A DNA stretch of 64,000 nt from Stutzerimonas stutzeri (GTDB taxonomy: Bacteria; Pseudomonadota; Gammaproteobacteria; Pseudomonadales; Pseudomonadaceae): contig NZ_JAMOII010000008.1 in NCBI RefSeq assembly GCF_024448985.1, positions 62,001-126,000 on the forward strand, read 5' to 3'. A model generated the notes under the pieces. The model worked only from the letters and a program-made list of their open reading frames with translations. It searched no databases and had not been told where the DNA came from. The translations under genes were made by a program, and so were the position numbers. Of the stretch, positions 34,472 through 43,269 are shown piece after piece. Every line of letters begins with the position of its first letter. The stretch's first letter is position 1.

Positions 34472-35029
34472 ATGAGCCTCTATGAAATCGCGTTTTCCGG
34501 CCAGTTGCTCCCCGGTGCACGGCTCGAGCAGGTCGAAGCCAACCTGAGCAAGTTGTTCCAGGCCGACGCCCAGCGCATCGCGCAGCTGTTCTCCGGGCGG
34601 CGCATGGTCATCAAGCAAAACCTGGATTTCGCCGCCGTAGAGAAGTACCGCCAGGCTTTGGAGCGCGCCGGCGCGCAGGTCGAAGTCAGGCCGATGCCGG
34701 TCGCCGTCGAGGAAATCGAACTGGCACCACCGCCTGCCGAGGAGCCGGACGCACCGCAGACGGTGCCGCAGGCCCCCACGACCGCACCTAAGCCACTCAA
34801 GGTCGCGCCGCGTGATGAGTACATGGCTGCTTTCGTCGATGTCGAGGCCCCGGATTTCGGTATCGCGCCGGTCGGTGTCGACCTGCAGGATGCCCGCCCG
34901 ACAACCCCGCCACCCGCACTGAACCTGTCGCAGTTCAGCCTGGCGCCAGTGGGCAGTGATATGAGCGAACGCCGCCGCGCCACTGATGCTCCGGTACCGG
35001 ATACCTCGCATCTGAAGTTGGTGGAATAA
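34472..35029 (+). CDS. Uncharacterised protein with N-terminal helical domain and repeated APVGxD motif (185 aa)
   Basis: Residues 1-75 form a compact domain (YEIAFSGQLLPGARLEQVEA, LFSGRRMVIKQNLDFAAVEK, ALERAGAQVEVRP) that I know only as an unnamed N-terminal module fused to various bacterial proteins. Residues 75-110 are a Pro/Ala/Glu linker. The C-terminal part repeats short motifs: FGIAPVGVDLQD, FSLAPVGSDMSE and APVPDTSHLKLVE. There are no cysteines, signal peptide or membrane helix. AGGA 7 bases before the ATG at 34472 decides the start over the ATG at 34466. Lies 212 bases after the SNF2 gene. Function unknown. Confidence 0.7.
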   Translation: MSLYEIAFSGQLLPGARLEQVEANLSKLFQADAQRIAQLFSGRRMVIKQNLDFAAVEKYRQALERAGAQVEVRPMPVAVEEIELAPPPAEEPDAPQTVPQAPTTAPKPLKVAPRDEYMAAFVDVEAPDFGIAPVGVDLQDARPTTPPPALNLSQFSLAPVGSDMSERRRATDAPVPDTSHLKLVE

Positions 35030-35195
35030 CACGCTACATCGGACGGGCTGCGCTGCGTTTCAGCCTACCAGGTAGTTGGCCGGGAGAAGGGTGGGCTGAC
35101 GCGGACGCCGCCAGCCCACCCTTCTCCACCAGCCAGCCGAACTCCCGCCGCTCCGGCAGGCTCCAAGACTACAAGCCCTCACAGTGCCTGTATTC

Positions 35196-36212
35196 ATGGA
35201 CCTAGTCGTCGCCCGTCCCGAAGGCCTCTACTGCCCGCCCGGTGATTTCTATATCGATCCCTGGCGTACCGTTGAACGCGCCGTCATCACCCACGCCCAC
35301 GGCGATCATGCGCGCTGGGGCATGGGCCACTACCTGGCTTCCAGCGACAGCGAAGGCATCCTGCGCTCGCGTATCGCCGCCGATATGCCGTTGCAGACGC
35401 TGGGCTACGGCGAAACCATCAACCATCACGGCGTAACGCTCAGCTTCCATCCCGCCGGTCATGTACTCGGCTCGGCGCAGATTCGTCTGGAATACCGCGG
35501 CGAAGTTTGGGTCGCCTCGGGCGACTATAAGGTAGAGCCGGACGGCACCTGTGCGCCCTTCGAGCCGGTGCGCTGCCATACCTTCATCACCGAATCCACC
35601 TTCGGCCTGCCCATCTATCGCTGGCCGTCGCAGACCGAAGTGTTTCGCGACATCAACGACTGGTGGCGCGCCAACGCCGCCGCTGGACGCCCCAGCGTGT
35701 TGTTCTGTTACGCCTTCGGCAAGGCGCAACGGATTCTGCATGGTCTTGATGAAAGCATTGGCAGCGTGGTGGTGCATGGCGCGGTCGAGCCACTGAACAA
35801 GGTGTATCGCGAAGGCGGCATCTATCTACCCCCAACCGTCTATGCCGGCGAACTGAAGAAGGGCGACCCACGCCTTAAACAAGCCATCATCCTGGCCCCG
35901 CCTTCAGCTGGCGGCAGCACCTGGATGCGCCGTTTCGGCGACTACGCCGACGCCTTCGCCAGCGGCTGGATGATGCTGCGCGGCACCCGCCGGCGTCGTG
36001 GCGTCGACCGTGGCTTCGTGCTCTCCGACCATGCCGACTGGCCCGGCCTGCTCTGGGCCATCGAACAGACCGGCGCCGAGCGGGTCATGGTGACCCACGG
36101 CTCGGTGCCGGTACTGGTGCGCTACCTGCGCGAGATGCGCGGTCTCGATGCCCAAGCCTTCGAAACCGAATACGGTGAAGAGGACGACGCAGCCACACAG
36201 GAGGCCGAATGA
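35196..36212 (+). CDS. Ligase-associated MBL-fold DNA exonuclease (338 aa)
   Basis: Metallo-beta-lactamase/beta-CASP nuclease of the bacterial ligase-associated repair cluster; the Pseudomonas putida relative is a Mn-dependent DNA nuclease. The metal motif HAHGDHARWG is near residue 32, HPAGHVLGSAQIRLEY near 88, VASGDYK near 107, and VLSDHADWPGLLWAI near 270 (beta-CASP end). ATG at 35196 gives the usual N-terminus MDLVVARPEGLYCPPG; a GTG four codons earlier is possible. The ligase gene follows after 76 bases. Confidence 0.92.
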   Translation: MDLVVARPEGLYCPPGDFYIDPWRTVERAVITHAHGDHARWGMGHYLASSDSEGILRSRIAADMPLQTLGYGETINHHGVTLSFHPAGHVLGSAQIRLEYRGEVWVASGDYKVEPDGTCAPFEPVRCHTFITESTFGLPIYRWPSQTEVFRDINDWWRANAAAGRPSVLFCYAFGKAQRILHGLDESIGSVVVHGAVEPLNKVYREGGIYLPPTVYAGELKKGDPRLKQAIILAPPSAGGSTWMRRFGDYADAFASGWMMLRGTRRRRGVDRGFVLSDHADWPGLLWAIEQTGAERVMVTHGSVPVLVRYLREMRGLDAQAFETEYGEEDDAATQEAE

Positions 36213-36288
36213 TTTGGCGCCCAAGCTCGCGGATCTGCAGGAGCGAGCCCGCTCAGCAGGCTGCGCCGGGACCTGAGGGTGGTACGAA

Positions 36289-37992
36289 ATGAAAGCCTTC
36301 GCCACCCTTTACAGCCGCCTCGACGCGACCACCTCCAGCAACGCCAAGCTTGCTGCGATGCGCGACTACTTCCGCGAAGCGGATCCCGCCGACGCCGCCT
36401 GGGCGGTCTACTTCCTGTCCGGGGGCCGGCCGCGCCAGCTGGTGCCGACCCGTGTGCTGCGCGAAACGGCCATGCAGGCGTCCGGTTTGCCGGAATGGTT
36501 GTTCGAAGAAAGCTACCAGGCTGTCGGTGACATGGCCGAAACCATCTCGCTATTGATGCCCGAAGCCGAGCACAGCTCGGACGAAGGCCTGGCGGTATGG
36601 ATGCAGGACAGGCTGCTGCCCTTGCGTGGCCTGCCACCGGAGGAGCTGACCGCGCGCCTGCCATTGCTGTGGGCACAGCTGGACCGGCTGAGCCTCATGG
36701 TATGCATCAAGCTGATCACAGGCGCCTTTCGCGTCGGGGTATCGAAGCTGCTGGTCACGCGAGCGCTGGCCTCGCTCGCCGATCTCGACCCCAAGCGTGT
36801 GGCGCAGCGTCTGGTCGGTTACACCGACCTGTCTCACCGTCCCAGCGCCGAAGGCTACCTGGCTCTGATCGCCGACGAATCGGAACACGAACATGCCCAG
36901 CGGGGCGGCCAGCCCTACCCCTTCTTTCTTGCCCATTCATTGCAGGCGCCCGTGGAGGAGTTCGATAGCCTGCTGGGCGCCCCTGAGAACTGGTTCGTTG
37001 AATGGAAGTGGGATGGCATCCGCGCCCAGCTGGTCAAGCGCGACGGGCAGATCTGGGTCTGGTCGCGCGGTGAGGAACTGGTGAGCGAACGCTTTCCCGA
37101 GCTATGCGAGCTGGCCAGCTGTTTACCGGACGGAACGGTGATCGATGGCGAAATCCTGGTCTGGAAACATCCTCCCGAGCAATCCACCACTGCGCTACCG
37201 GCCCTCGATGCCGCAGCGCCGGCAGCTGAAGGGTCCGGCGTACAACCCTTCGCCCTGCTGCAGCAGCGCATTGGTCGCAAGAACCTCACCGCCAAGGTGC
37301 TGCAGGATGCACCCGTTTCCGTACTCGCCTATGACCTGCTGGAATGGCAAGGCGAGGACTGGCGGCAACGACCGCACCATGAACGTCGGCAACAGCTCGA
37401 AGCAGTGGTCGCACAATGCCCGAACCCACGGTTGATGCTGTCAGCACTGGTCACAGGCACCGACTGGCAGGATCTCGCCCGCCAGCGCGAGGCCTCACGC
37501 ACCCTGGGCGTCGAGGGCATGATGATCAAGGCCCGCGCCGCGCAATATGGCGTCGGTCGCACGAAAGATGTGGGCCTCTGGTGGAAATGGAAGATCGACC
37601 CGTACTCCATTGATGCCGTATTGATCTATGCCCAGCGCGGCCATGGTCGCCGTGCCAGCCTCTATACCGATTACACCTTCGCCGTCTGGGACGGCGAGCC
37701 GGGCAACCCCGAACGCAAGCTGGTGCCCTTCGCCAAGGCCTATTCGGGACTCACCGACGAGGAGATGCGCAAGGTGGACGCCATCGTGCGCAAGACCACC
37801 GTGGAGAAGTTCGGCCCAGTGCGCAGCGTGACGCCGACCCTGGTGTTCGAGCTGGGCTTCGAAGGCATCGCCGCCAGTAGCCGGCATAAGAGCGGTATCG
37901 CCGTGAGATTTCCGAGGATGCTGCGCTGGCGTCACGACAAACCGGTGGACGAGGCGGATACGCTGGAGACGCTCAAGGAATTGCTGGGATGA
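36289..37992 (+). CDS. ATP-dependent DNA ligase (567 aa)
   Basis: Seals nicks using ATP via a lysyl-AMP. The nucleophile is Lys240 in EWKWDGIRAQ (motif I, KxDG); motif III is VIDGEILVWK, motif IV LGVEGMMIKARAAQYG, motif V GLWWKWKIDPY. The N-terminal 200 residues are an alpha-helical DNA-binding domain (DISKALTD-type ligase family) and the C-terminus an OB-fold. This is the ligase of the ligase/exonuclease/Lhr/PdeM set, separate from NAD-dependent LigA. The partner genes lhr and pdeM are found 16 kb downstream. Confidence 0.93.
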   Translation: MKAFATLYSRLDATTSSNAKLAAMRDYFREADPADAAWAVYFLSGGRPRQLVPTRVLRETAMQASGLPEWLFEESYQAVGDMAETISLLMPEAEHSSDEGLAVWMQDRLLPLRGLPPEELTARLPLLWAQLDRLSLMVCIKLITGAFRVGVSKLLVTRALASLADLDPKRVAQRLVGYTDLSHRPSAEGYLALIADESEHEHAQRGGQPYPFFLAHSLQAPVEEFDSLLGAPENWFVEWKWDGIRAQLVKRDGQIWVWSRGEELVSERFPELCELASCLPDGTVIDGEILVWKHPPEQSTTALPALDAAAPAAEGSGVQPFALLQQRIGRKNLTAKVLQDAPVSVLAYDLLEWQGEDWRQRPHHERRQQLEAVVAQCPNPRLMLSALVTGTDWQDLARQREASRTLGVEGMMIKARAAQYGVGRTKDVGLWWKWKIDPYSIDAVLIYAQRGHGRRASLYTDYTFAVWDGEPGNPERKLVPFAKAYSGLTDEEMRKVDAIVRKTTVEKFGPVRSVTPTLVFELGFEGIAASSRHKSGIAVRFPRMLRWRHDKPVDEADTLETLKELLG

Positions 37993-38033
37993 GCGTGCTC
38001 CAGCCAGCCCAACGGCCGAACAAGTTCGGCCCT

Positions 38034-38517
38034 ACAACAAAACCGCACTCCCGCCCCCGGTCGTAGGGCCGAATTTTCGGGCAACCTGCCCCGCCTAATA
38101 CCTGCGAATCGGCAGATCTGGCCGAACACGTTTCGGCGCCACAACAAAACCGCTACTCCGAACCCGAACGTAGGACCGTGTTCTTCGGCTAACCTGCCCC
38201 GCCTAACAGCTGCGAATCGACAGACCTGGCCAAACACGTTCGGCCCATAACAAAACCGCTGCCTCGCACCCGACCGTAGGGCCGAATTTATTCGGCCAAC
38301 CTGCCCCGCCTAACAGCTGCGAATCGACACACCTGGCCAAACATGTTCGGTCCTCACAACAAAACCGCTGTCTCGCACCCGACCGTAGGGCCGAATTTAT
38401 GCGGCCAACCTGCCCCGCCTAACAGCTGCGAATCGACACACCTGGCCAAACACGTTCGGTCCCACAACAAAACCGCTGTCTCGCACCCGACCGTAGGGCC
38501 GAATTCATTTGCTAACC
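38034..38517. repeat. Tandem array of about 4.5 units of a 106-109 bp repeat with REP palindromes
   Basis: Units begin at about 38034, 38141, 38247, 38356 and 38464 with ACAACAAAACCGC. Each contains GTAGGGCCGAATTTATTCGG, then CCTGCCCCGCCTAACAGCTG, then CTGGCCAAACACGTTCGG. The last three units are nearly identical and the first two more diverged. The 526-base stretch between the ligase and RAYT genes holds nothing else except one more REP palindrome at about 38013-38033. Confidence 0.9.
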
Positions 38518-38518
38518 A

Positions 38519-39004
38519 TCACAACCACACCGCATCCCACCAGGGGTAATCACCGATACGCTCCACCAGCCCAGCACGCAGCGGGTTGGCGACGATGTAG
38601 CGCGCAATCGCCTGGACGTCTTCTTCGCAGCGCAAGGCATGATCGTGATAGCCCGGCTGCCAGACCGAACCCGGCCGTAGCAGCGCTCGGCTGAGGAGTT
38701 GCCCGCTGCGGCCCTTGAAGCGTTTCAGCACCTGATCGAGCGAATGGCGCTCGCCGAGCTCGAACAATCAGTGCAGATGATCCGGCATCAGAACCCAGGC
38801 GAGCGTGGAAACCCAAGCGTCGTCGTCCAAGACGCGCATCTGGCCAATGACCAGACGTGCGCAGGCCGGGGGCGAGAACAGCGGCTGGCGATTCTTCGTA
38901 CAGGTGGTGACGTGGTAAAGCTGACCGGGCGCGGAATAGCGGCCCCGCCGTAGAGCATCGCGCGACATGTCCTTATGTCCGTGCGGCGGAGGAAGGCTAA
39001 CCAT
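38519..39004 (-). pseudogene. REP-associated tyrosine transposase (RAYT), broken by an in-frame TGA
   Basis: One continuous minus-strand frame encodes a Y1/IS200-like RAYT of about 160 residues. RGRYSAPGQLYHVTTCTKNR and VLMPDHLH (the HxH metal motif) lie before the stop; LFELGERHSLDQVLKRFKG, WQPGYHDHALR and IARYIVANPLRAGLV (tyrosine region) follow in the same frame. The break is TGA at 38768-38770, exactly where RAYTs have Trp in HLHWL, so one TGG to TGA change explains it. Start at 39004 (or 38968) by family length. REP palindromes flank both sides, as expected for these single-copy transposases. No other damage is visible, so the loss looks recent. Confidence 0.88.
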
Positions 39005-39018
39005 AGGAGGGTTGCGTC

Positions 39019-39211
39019 GGCCGAACAAGTTCGGCCCTACGGGCATGTGACCACCTCCGCACTGGCGCATGTCCAAGCTTGGCCGAATGAATTCGGCCCT
39101 ACGGGACGTGACCGCCGCCCAATCGGTGCATGCCTAACTCGACCGAAAATCGCCCTACGGGTGCTACCGCTGCTGCACCGACCTTCTCTGTAGGGCCGAA
39201 TTTATTCGGCC
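39019..39211. repeat. Cluster of REP palindromes upstream of the RAYT gene
   Basis: Copies of the REP element occur as GGCCGAACAAGTTCGGCCCTAC (from 39019), GGCCGAATGAATTCGGCCC (about 39081), a decayed CCGAAAATCGCCCTAC, and GTAGGGCCGAATTTATTCGG (from 39190). They are the same family as in the 38.0-38.5 kb array and at 60.2-60.4 kb. Confidence 0.85.
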
Positions 39212-39266
39212 GCGCCAGTCGCCGCACCACTTTCGGGCACGACAAATACGCTGCACACATCAAGCA

Positions 39267-39282
39267 GCACCACGCCGGTGCA
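39267..39282. promoter_or_regulatory. Candidate NtrC-binding palindrome upstream of ureD
   Basis: GCACCACGCCGGTGCA is an inverted repeat close to the NtrC consensus (GCACCA N4-5 TGGTGC). It lies about 65-80 bases before the sigma-54-type promoter of ureD, an acceptable enhancer distance. Inference from the consensus only. Confidence 0.5.
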
Positions 39283-39346
39283 GCCACCGGTTTCTAGCCC
39301 TCTCAAGACGCTGCTGCGGCAAGGCACAGCGGTCTTGCCACCCACA

Positions 39347-39362
39347 AGGCACGACTATTGCT
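39347..39362 (+). promoter_or_regulatory. Candidate sigma-54 promoter of the ureDABC operon
   Basis: AGGCACGACTATTGCT has GG and GC exactly 10 bases apart (39348-49 and 39360-61) and matches GGCACG and TTGCT elements of the -24/-12 consensus. The ureD ATG is 36 bases downstream of the -12 GC. Confidence 0.6.
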
Positions 39363-39396
39363 GAATGACGGTTCAACCATTGATGAACCTTCGGCA

Positions 39397-40230
39397 ATGA
39401 CAGCGCTGACTTCCCTGTTTACTCCTCATTGGCACGCTGAGCTGGAACTCGGCTACGCGCGTTTCGGCGAGACGACGCGCCCGGTGTTACGCCGCCACAG
39501 CGGCCCGCTACGGGTGCAGAAGCATCTGTATGCCGAGGGCCCAGAAGTCTGCCAACACATCATCGTGCACCCACCAGGCGGGATTGCTGGCGGTGATCGC
39601 TTGGACATCAGCGCCACGGTCGGCCCCAGCGCCTGGGCACAGCTGACCAGTCCCGGTGCAGCCAAGTGGTATCGCGCCGCCGCCCCGGCGTTCCAGCAAT
39701 TGGCACTGCGTGTCGAAGCCGGCGCCACGCTCGAATGGCTGCCGCAGGAGACCATCGTCTATTCCGCTGCGCAGGCCGAGTTGTCCACGGCTATCGAACT
39801 GGAAGGTGACGCCAGGCTGTTCTACTGGGACATGGTCGCGCTGGGCCGCCCCGCGGCGAACGAACGTTTCGACGCCGGGCATTTCCAGGCGCAACTGGAA
39901 ATCCGCCGTGACGGCGAACTGCTCTGGCACGAATGCCAGCGCGTTATCGGCGGTGACGGTTTGCTGGATTCGCCGATCGGTTTCGATGGCCAACCGGTGT
40001 TCGCCACCCTGATCGCCACGGGAGAAATCGACGCCGGGTTGATGGAGCGCTGCCGCGAACTACCGAGCCGGGTTCGCGGCGACCTGACACAACTGCCGGG
40101 GCTAATCGTCGGCCGCTGCCTGGCCCGCGAAGCCCTGCATGCCCGTGCCTGGCTGATCGAGCTGTGGCGCTTGCTGCGCCCGGAGCTGCTAGGGCGCGAA
40201 GCCGTACCGCCGAGAATCTGGAGTACCTGA
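39397..40230 (+). CDS. ureD: Urease accessory protein UreD (277 aa)
   Basis: Scaffold of the UreDFG complex that delivers nickel to apo-urease. [20 protein letters not shown] and [11 protein letters not shown] are UreD/UreH signatures near residues 40-70, and [13 protein letters not shown] lies in the middle. The ATG at 39397 ([18 protein letters not shown]) gives the usual length; an upstream in-frame TTG at 39358 overlaps the -12 promoter element and so is rejected. First gene of ureDABC; about 91 bases precede ureA. Confidence 0.95.
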   Translation: MTALTSLFTPHWHAELELGYARFGETTRPVLRRHSGPLRVQKHLYAEGPEVCQHIIVHPPGGIAGGDRLDISATVGPSAWAQLTSPGAAKWYRAAAPAFQQLALRVEAGATLEWLPQETIVYSAAQAELSTAIELEGDARLFYWDMVALGRPAANERFDAGHFQAQLEIRRDGELLWHECQRVIGGDGLLDSPIGFDGQPVFATLIATGEIDAGLMERCRELPSRVRGDLTQLPGLIVGRCLAREALHARAWLIELWRLLRPELLGREAVPPRIWST

Positions 40231-40321
40231 TCCATCGGTGAGCCAGGCTGCGCCATGGCTCACCGACTACCAAACCGCAGGTGGATGCGAAGAACGGCAT
40301 CCGTCAATGAATGGAGCACCA

Positions 40322-40624
40322 ATGGACCTCACCCCAAGAGAAAAAGACAAGCTGCTGATCTTCACCGCCGGCCTGGTAGCCGAGCGCCGTCTGGCACGTG
40401 GTGTGAAGCTCAACTACCCGGAAGCGATGGCCTACATTTCCGCGGCGCTGCTTGAAGGCGCCCGCGACGGCCGGACGGTGGCCGAGCTGATGCATTACGG
40501 CACCACTCTGCTCAGCCGCGAGCAGGTGATGGAAGGCGTGCCGGAAATGATTCCGGAGATCCAGGTCGAGGCCACCTTTCCGGACGGCACCAAGCTAGTC
40601 ACCGTCCATCAACCGATCGCCTGA
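40322..40624 (+). CDS. ureA: Urease gamma subunit UreA (100 aa)
   Basis: Structural subunit of the (UreABC)3 enzyme. [20 protein letters not shown] and the conserved [31 protein letters not shown] are family signatures; 100 residues is the exact size. GGAG before the ATG at 40322 supports this start over an in-frame GTG upstream. A palindromic repeat fills the gap to ureB, which is unusual as ureA and ureB are often directly adjacent. Confidence 0.97.
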   Translation: MDLTPREKDKLLIFTAGLVAERRLARGVKLNYPEAMAYISAALLEGARDGRTVAELMHYGTTLLSREQVMEGVPEMIPEIQVEATFPDGTKLVTVHQPIA

Positions 40625-40643
40625 CGGCAGCCATAAGCTCAAC

Positions 40644-40715
40644 GCTGGAAGCTGGAAGCCAGAGCGATTCCAGCGGCTTTATTCGCTACCAGCTTCTGGC
40701 TTCAAGCTTCCCGCT
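40644..40715. repeat. Dispersed AGCTGGAAGC palindromic element, copy 2 (between ureA and ureB)
   Basis: Left arm GCTGGAAGCTGGAAGCCAGA and right arm CCAGCTTCTGGCTTCAAGCT are inverted and can fold into a long hairpin in the ure mRNA. The element fills most of the 109-base gap between ureA and ureB. Confidence 0.8.
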
Positions 40716-40733
40716 CAATTACGGAGTAATGCC

Positions 40734-41039
40734 ATGATCCCCGGCGAATACCAGATCCAGGACGGCGACATCGAGCTCAACGCCGGCCGCCGCACCCTGA
40801 CCCTGAGCGTGGCCAACGGCGGCGACCGCCCAATCCAGGTCGGCTCGCACTATCACTTCTTCGAAACCAACGACGCCCTCAGTTTCGACCGCGCCGCCGC
40901 ACGCGGCATGCGCCTGAACATCCCCGCCGGTACCGCAGTGCGCTTCGAGCCAGGCCAGAGCCGCGAGGTCGAGCTGGTCGAGCTGGCCGGTGATCGCCGA
41001 GTGTTCGGTTTTGCCGGGCGGGTGATGGGCGACCTCTGA
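40734..41039 (+). CDS. ureB: Urease beta subunit UreB (101 aa)
   Basis: Structural urease subunit. [19 protein letters not shown] and [35 protein letters not shown] are diagnostic and the length is exact. GGAG precedes the ATG. Same operon as ureA and ureC, but separated from both by copies of a palindromic repeat. Confidence 0.97.
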   Translation: MIPGEYQIQDGDIELNAGRRTLTLSVANGGDRPIQVGSHYHFFETNDALSFDRAAARGMRLNIPAGTAVRFEPGQSREVELVELAGDRRVFGFAGRVMGDL

Positions 41040-41044
41040 TGACG

Positions 41045-41129
41045 AGCTGGAAGCCAGAAGCTGGAAGCTCGAAGAAAAGCGCGTCCGAATTGCTTTCAGC
41101 TTCTAGCTTCCGGCTTCCGGCTTCCAGCT
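41045..41129. repeat. Dispersed AGCTGGAAGC palindromic element, copy 3 (between ureB and ureC)
   Basis: Left arm AGCTGGAAGCCAGAAGCTGG with AAGCTCGAAG, right arm CTTTCAGCTTCTAGCTTCC and CGGCTTCCAGCT; a long imperfect hairpin. It fills the 106-base gap and ends just before the GAAAGGA Shine-Dalgarno of ureC. Confidence 0.8.
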
Positions 41130-41145
41130 ATCGAAAGGAACAGAC

Positions 41146-42846
41146 ATGAAAATCAGTCGAAGCGCTTATGCCGACATGTTCGGCCCCACCGTTGGCGACA
41201 AAGTGCGCCTGGCCGACACCGAGCTATGGATCGAAGTGGAGAAGGACTTCAACGTCTACGGCGATGAGGTGAAATTCGGCGGTGGCAAGGTCATCCGCGA
41301 CGGCATGGGCCAGAGCCAGCTGTGTGCTGCCGACGTGGTCGATACAGTGATCACCAATGCGCTGATCGTCGATCACTGGGGCATCGTCAAGGCAGACGTT
41401 GGCCTAAAGGACGGGCGTATCGCCGCCATCGGCAAGGCCGGAAATCCGGATATTCAGCCCGGCGTGACCATCGCTATTGGCGGGGCCACCGAAGTCATCG
41501 CCGGTGAAGGCATGATCCTCACCGCGGGCGGTATCGACAGCCATATCCATTTCATCTGCCCGCAGCAGATCGAAGAAGCCCTCATGAGCGGCACCACTAC
41601 CATGATCGGCGGCGGCACGGGACCGGCTACCGGCACCTACGCCACCACCGTGACACCCGGCCCTTGGCATATGGCGCGCATGCTCCAGGCCGCCGAGGCC
41701 TTTCCGATGAACATCGGCTTCACCGGCAAGGGCAATGTCTCGCTGCCCGAGCCGCTGATCGAACAGATCCAGGCTGGCGCCATCGGCCTCAAGCTGCATG
41801 AAGACTGGGGGACCACGCCGGCGGCCATCGACAATTGCCTGAGCGTGGCCGACCAGTACGATATCCAGGTGGCGATCCATACCGACACACTCAACGAATC
41901 AGGCTTCGTCGAGACGACGCTGGGAGCATTCAAGGGCCGCACCATTCACACCTACCACACCGAGGGTGCGGGAGGCGGTCACGCGCCGGACATCATCAAG
42001 GCCTGCGGCTTCCCCAACGTGCTACCCAGCTCGACCAACCCGACTCGGCCGTTCACCAAGAACACCATCGACGAGCATCTGGACATGCTCATGGTCTGCC
42101 ATCACCTCGACCCGAGCATCGCCGAAGACGTGGCCTTCGCCGAGTCACGCATCCGCCGCGAGACCATCGCCGCCGAAGACATCCTCCACGACCTCGGCGC
42201 CTTCTCCATGATCAGCTCCGACAGTCAGGCCATGGGCCGCGTCGGCGAAGTCATCACCCGCACCTGGCAGACCGCCGACAAAATGAAGAAGCAGCGCGGC
42301 GCCCTATCCGGCGACGGTCCTGGCAATGACAACTTCCGCGTGAAGCGCTACATCGCCAAGTACACCATCAACCCCGCTATCACCCATGGCATCAGTCACG
42401 AAGTCGGCTCCATCGAAATCGGCAAGTGGGCCGACCTGGTGCTCTGGCGGCCGGCATTCTTCGGCGTCAAACCGACCCTGATCCTCAAGGGCGGCGTCAT
42501 TGCTGCCAGCCTGATGGGCGACGCCAACGCGTCGATTCCGACCCCCCAGCCGGTGCACTATCGGCCGATGTTCGGCAGCTACGGCGGTTCGCTGCATGCG
42601 TCGAGCTTTACCTTCATCAGCCAGGCCGCGTTTGAGGCCGGCGTGCCGGAGCAGCTCGGGCTGAAGAAAAAAATAGGCGTGGTAAAGGGCTGTCGGACGG
42701 TGCAGAAAAAGGACCTGATTCATAACGACTACACGCCACAGATCGACGTCGACCCGCAGAACTACCAGGTGAAAGCAGATGGCCAGCTGCTCTGGTGCGA
42801 GCCAGCCGAGGTGTTGCCGATGGCGCAGCGGTATTTCCTGTTCTGA
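41146..42846 (+). CDS. ureC: Urease alpha (catalytic) subunit UreC (566 aa)
   Basis: Hydrolyses urea to ammonia and carbamate with a dinuclear nickel site. Ligands are visible: His133 and His135 in [13 protein letters not shown], carbamylated Lys216 with His218 in [12 protein letters not shown], His245 in [12 protein letters not shown], His271 in [13 protein letters not shown], and Asp359 near [12 protein letters not shown]. The flap has Cys318 and His319 ([10 protein letters not shown]). All catalytic residues are intact and the length is normal (567 in Klebsiella). An AAAGGA site precedes the ATG. Confidence 0.99.
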   Translation: MKISRSAYADMFGPTVGDKVRLADTELWIEVEKDFNVYGDEVKFGGGKVIRDGMGQSQLCAADVVDTVITNALIVDHWGIVKADVGLKDGRIAAIGKAGNPDIQPGVTIAIGGATEVIAGEGMILTAGGIDSHIHFICPQQIEEALMSGTTTMIGGGTGPATGTYATTVTPGPWHMARMLQAAEAFPMNIGFTGKGNVSLPEPLIEQIQAGAIGLKLHEDWGTTPAAIDNCLSVADQYDIQVAIHTDTLNESGFVETTLGAFKGRTIHTYHTEGAGGGHAPDIIKACGFPNVLPSSTNPTRPFTKNTIDEHLDMLMVCHHLDPSIAEDVAFAESRIRRETIAAEDILHDLGAFSMISSDSQAMGRVGEVITRTWQTADKMKKQRGALSGDGPGNDNFRVKRYIAKYTINPAITHGISHEVGSIEIGKWADLVLWRPAFFGVKPTLILKGGVIAASLMGDANASIPTPQPVHYRPMFGSYGGSLHASSFTFISQAAFEAGVPEQLGLKKKIGVVKGCRTVQKKDLIHNDYTPQIDVDPQNYQVKADGQLLWCEPAEVLPMAQRYFLF

Positions 42847-42878
42847 TCCTGCTGTTCTGACTCAACGTGCCGTACAGC

Positions 42879-42896
42879 GGCGGAAAAATTTCCGCC
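42879..42896. repeat. REP-like palindrome after ureC
   Basis: GGCGGAAA AA TTTCCGCC is a perfect 8-bp stem with CCTAC on its right, 33 bases after the ureC stop. It may act as a transcript end or REP. The remaining bases to 43104 contain no gene that I can support. Confidence 0.6.
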
Positions 42897-43104
42897 CTAC
42901 GGATCACGGTCATTCAACACACCGCTCGAAGCGGAACACCGTGGGTTTTAACCCGCCATCGGCGCTCGGCTCAGCGCTGCAACGCAACGCAACGGCGAAA
43001 GAATCCACTTCAGCACCCCGCCGGGGCATGCGAGGTTTTTCTTGCGAGCTATCGGTGCATTACAGGGCGATTCGCGACCGGCCGCCCGGTTTTTTCATCG
43101 TCGC

Positions 43105-43114
43105 TTGTATACAA
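43105..43114. promoter_or_regulatory. Candidate operator TTGTATACAA upstream of the NCS1 permease
   Basis: A perfect 10-base palindrome of the type bound by GntR/FCD regulators. The same context recurs: CTTGTATACAAAGCGCA at 43104-43120 and CTTGCATACAGAGCGCA ending at 43265, five bases from the permease ATG, with a third TGCATACA at about 43227. No regulator gene lies in the window. Inference. Confidence 0.4.
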
Positions 43115-43269
43115 AGCGCATAGCGAAACATGCCGGACGGTCTAAGCTTCCGGTATCGAGCATGAACCGAGCGATCAACAATTTGCTCGATGCCTCGCGG
43201 GCCGAGCCGTACGCGGAACAAGAACTGCATACACCTATGCCACCTTGTCTTGCATACAGAGCGCACGCC

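Noticed and set aside
38034-38517. Could the regular repeat array be a CRISPR?
   Set aside because: Units are 106-109 bp and repeated over their full length with no unique spacers, there are no cas genes, and REP palindromes and a RAYT gene lie beside it.
38768-38770. TGA in the RAYT frame read as selenocysteine
   Set aside because: The position is Trp in the family and no SECIS-like hairpin is evident just downstream; a point mutation is the simpler explanation.
42867-43145. Plus-strand frame between ureC and the permease
   Set aside because: No ribosome site or family match; it runs through a REP palindrome and the candidate operator.
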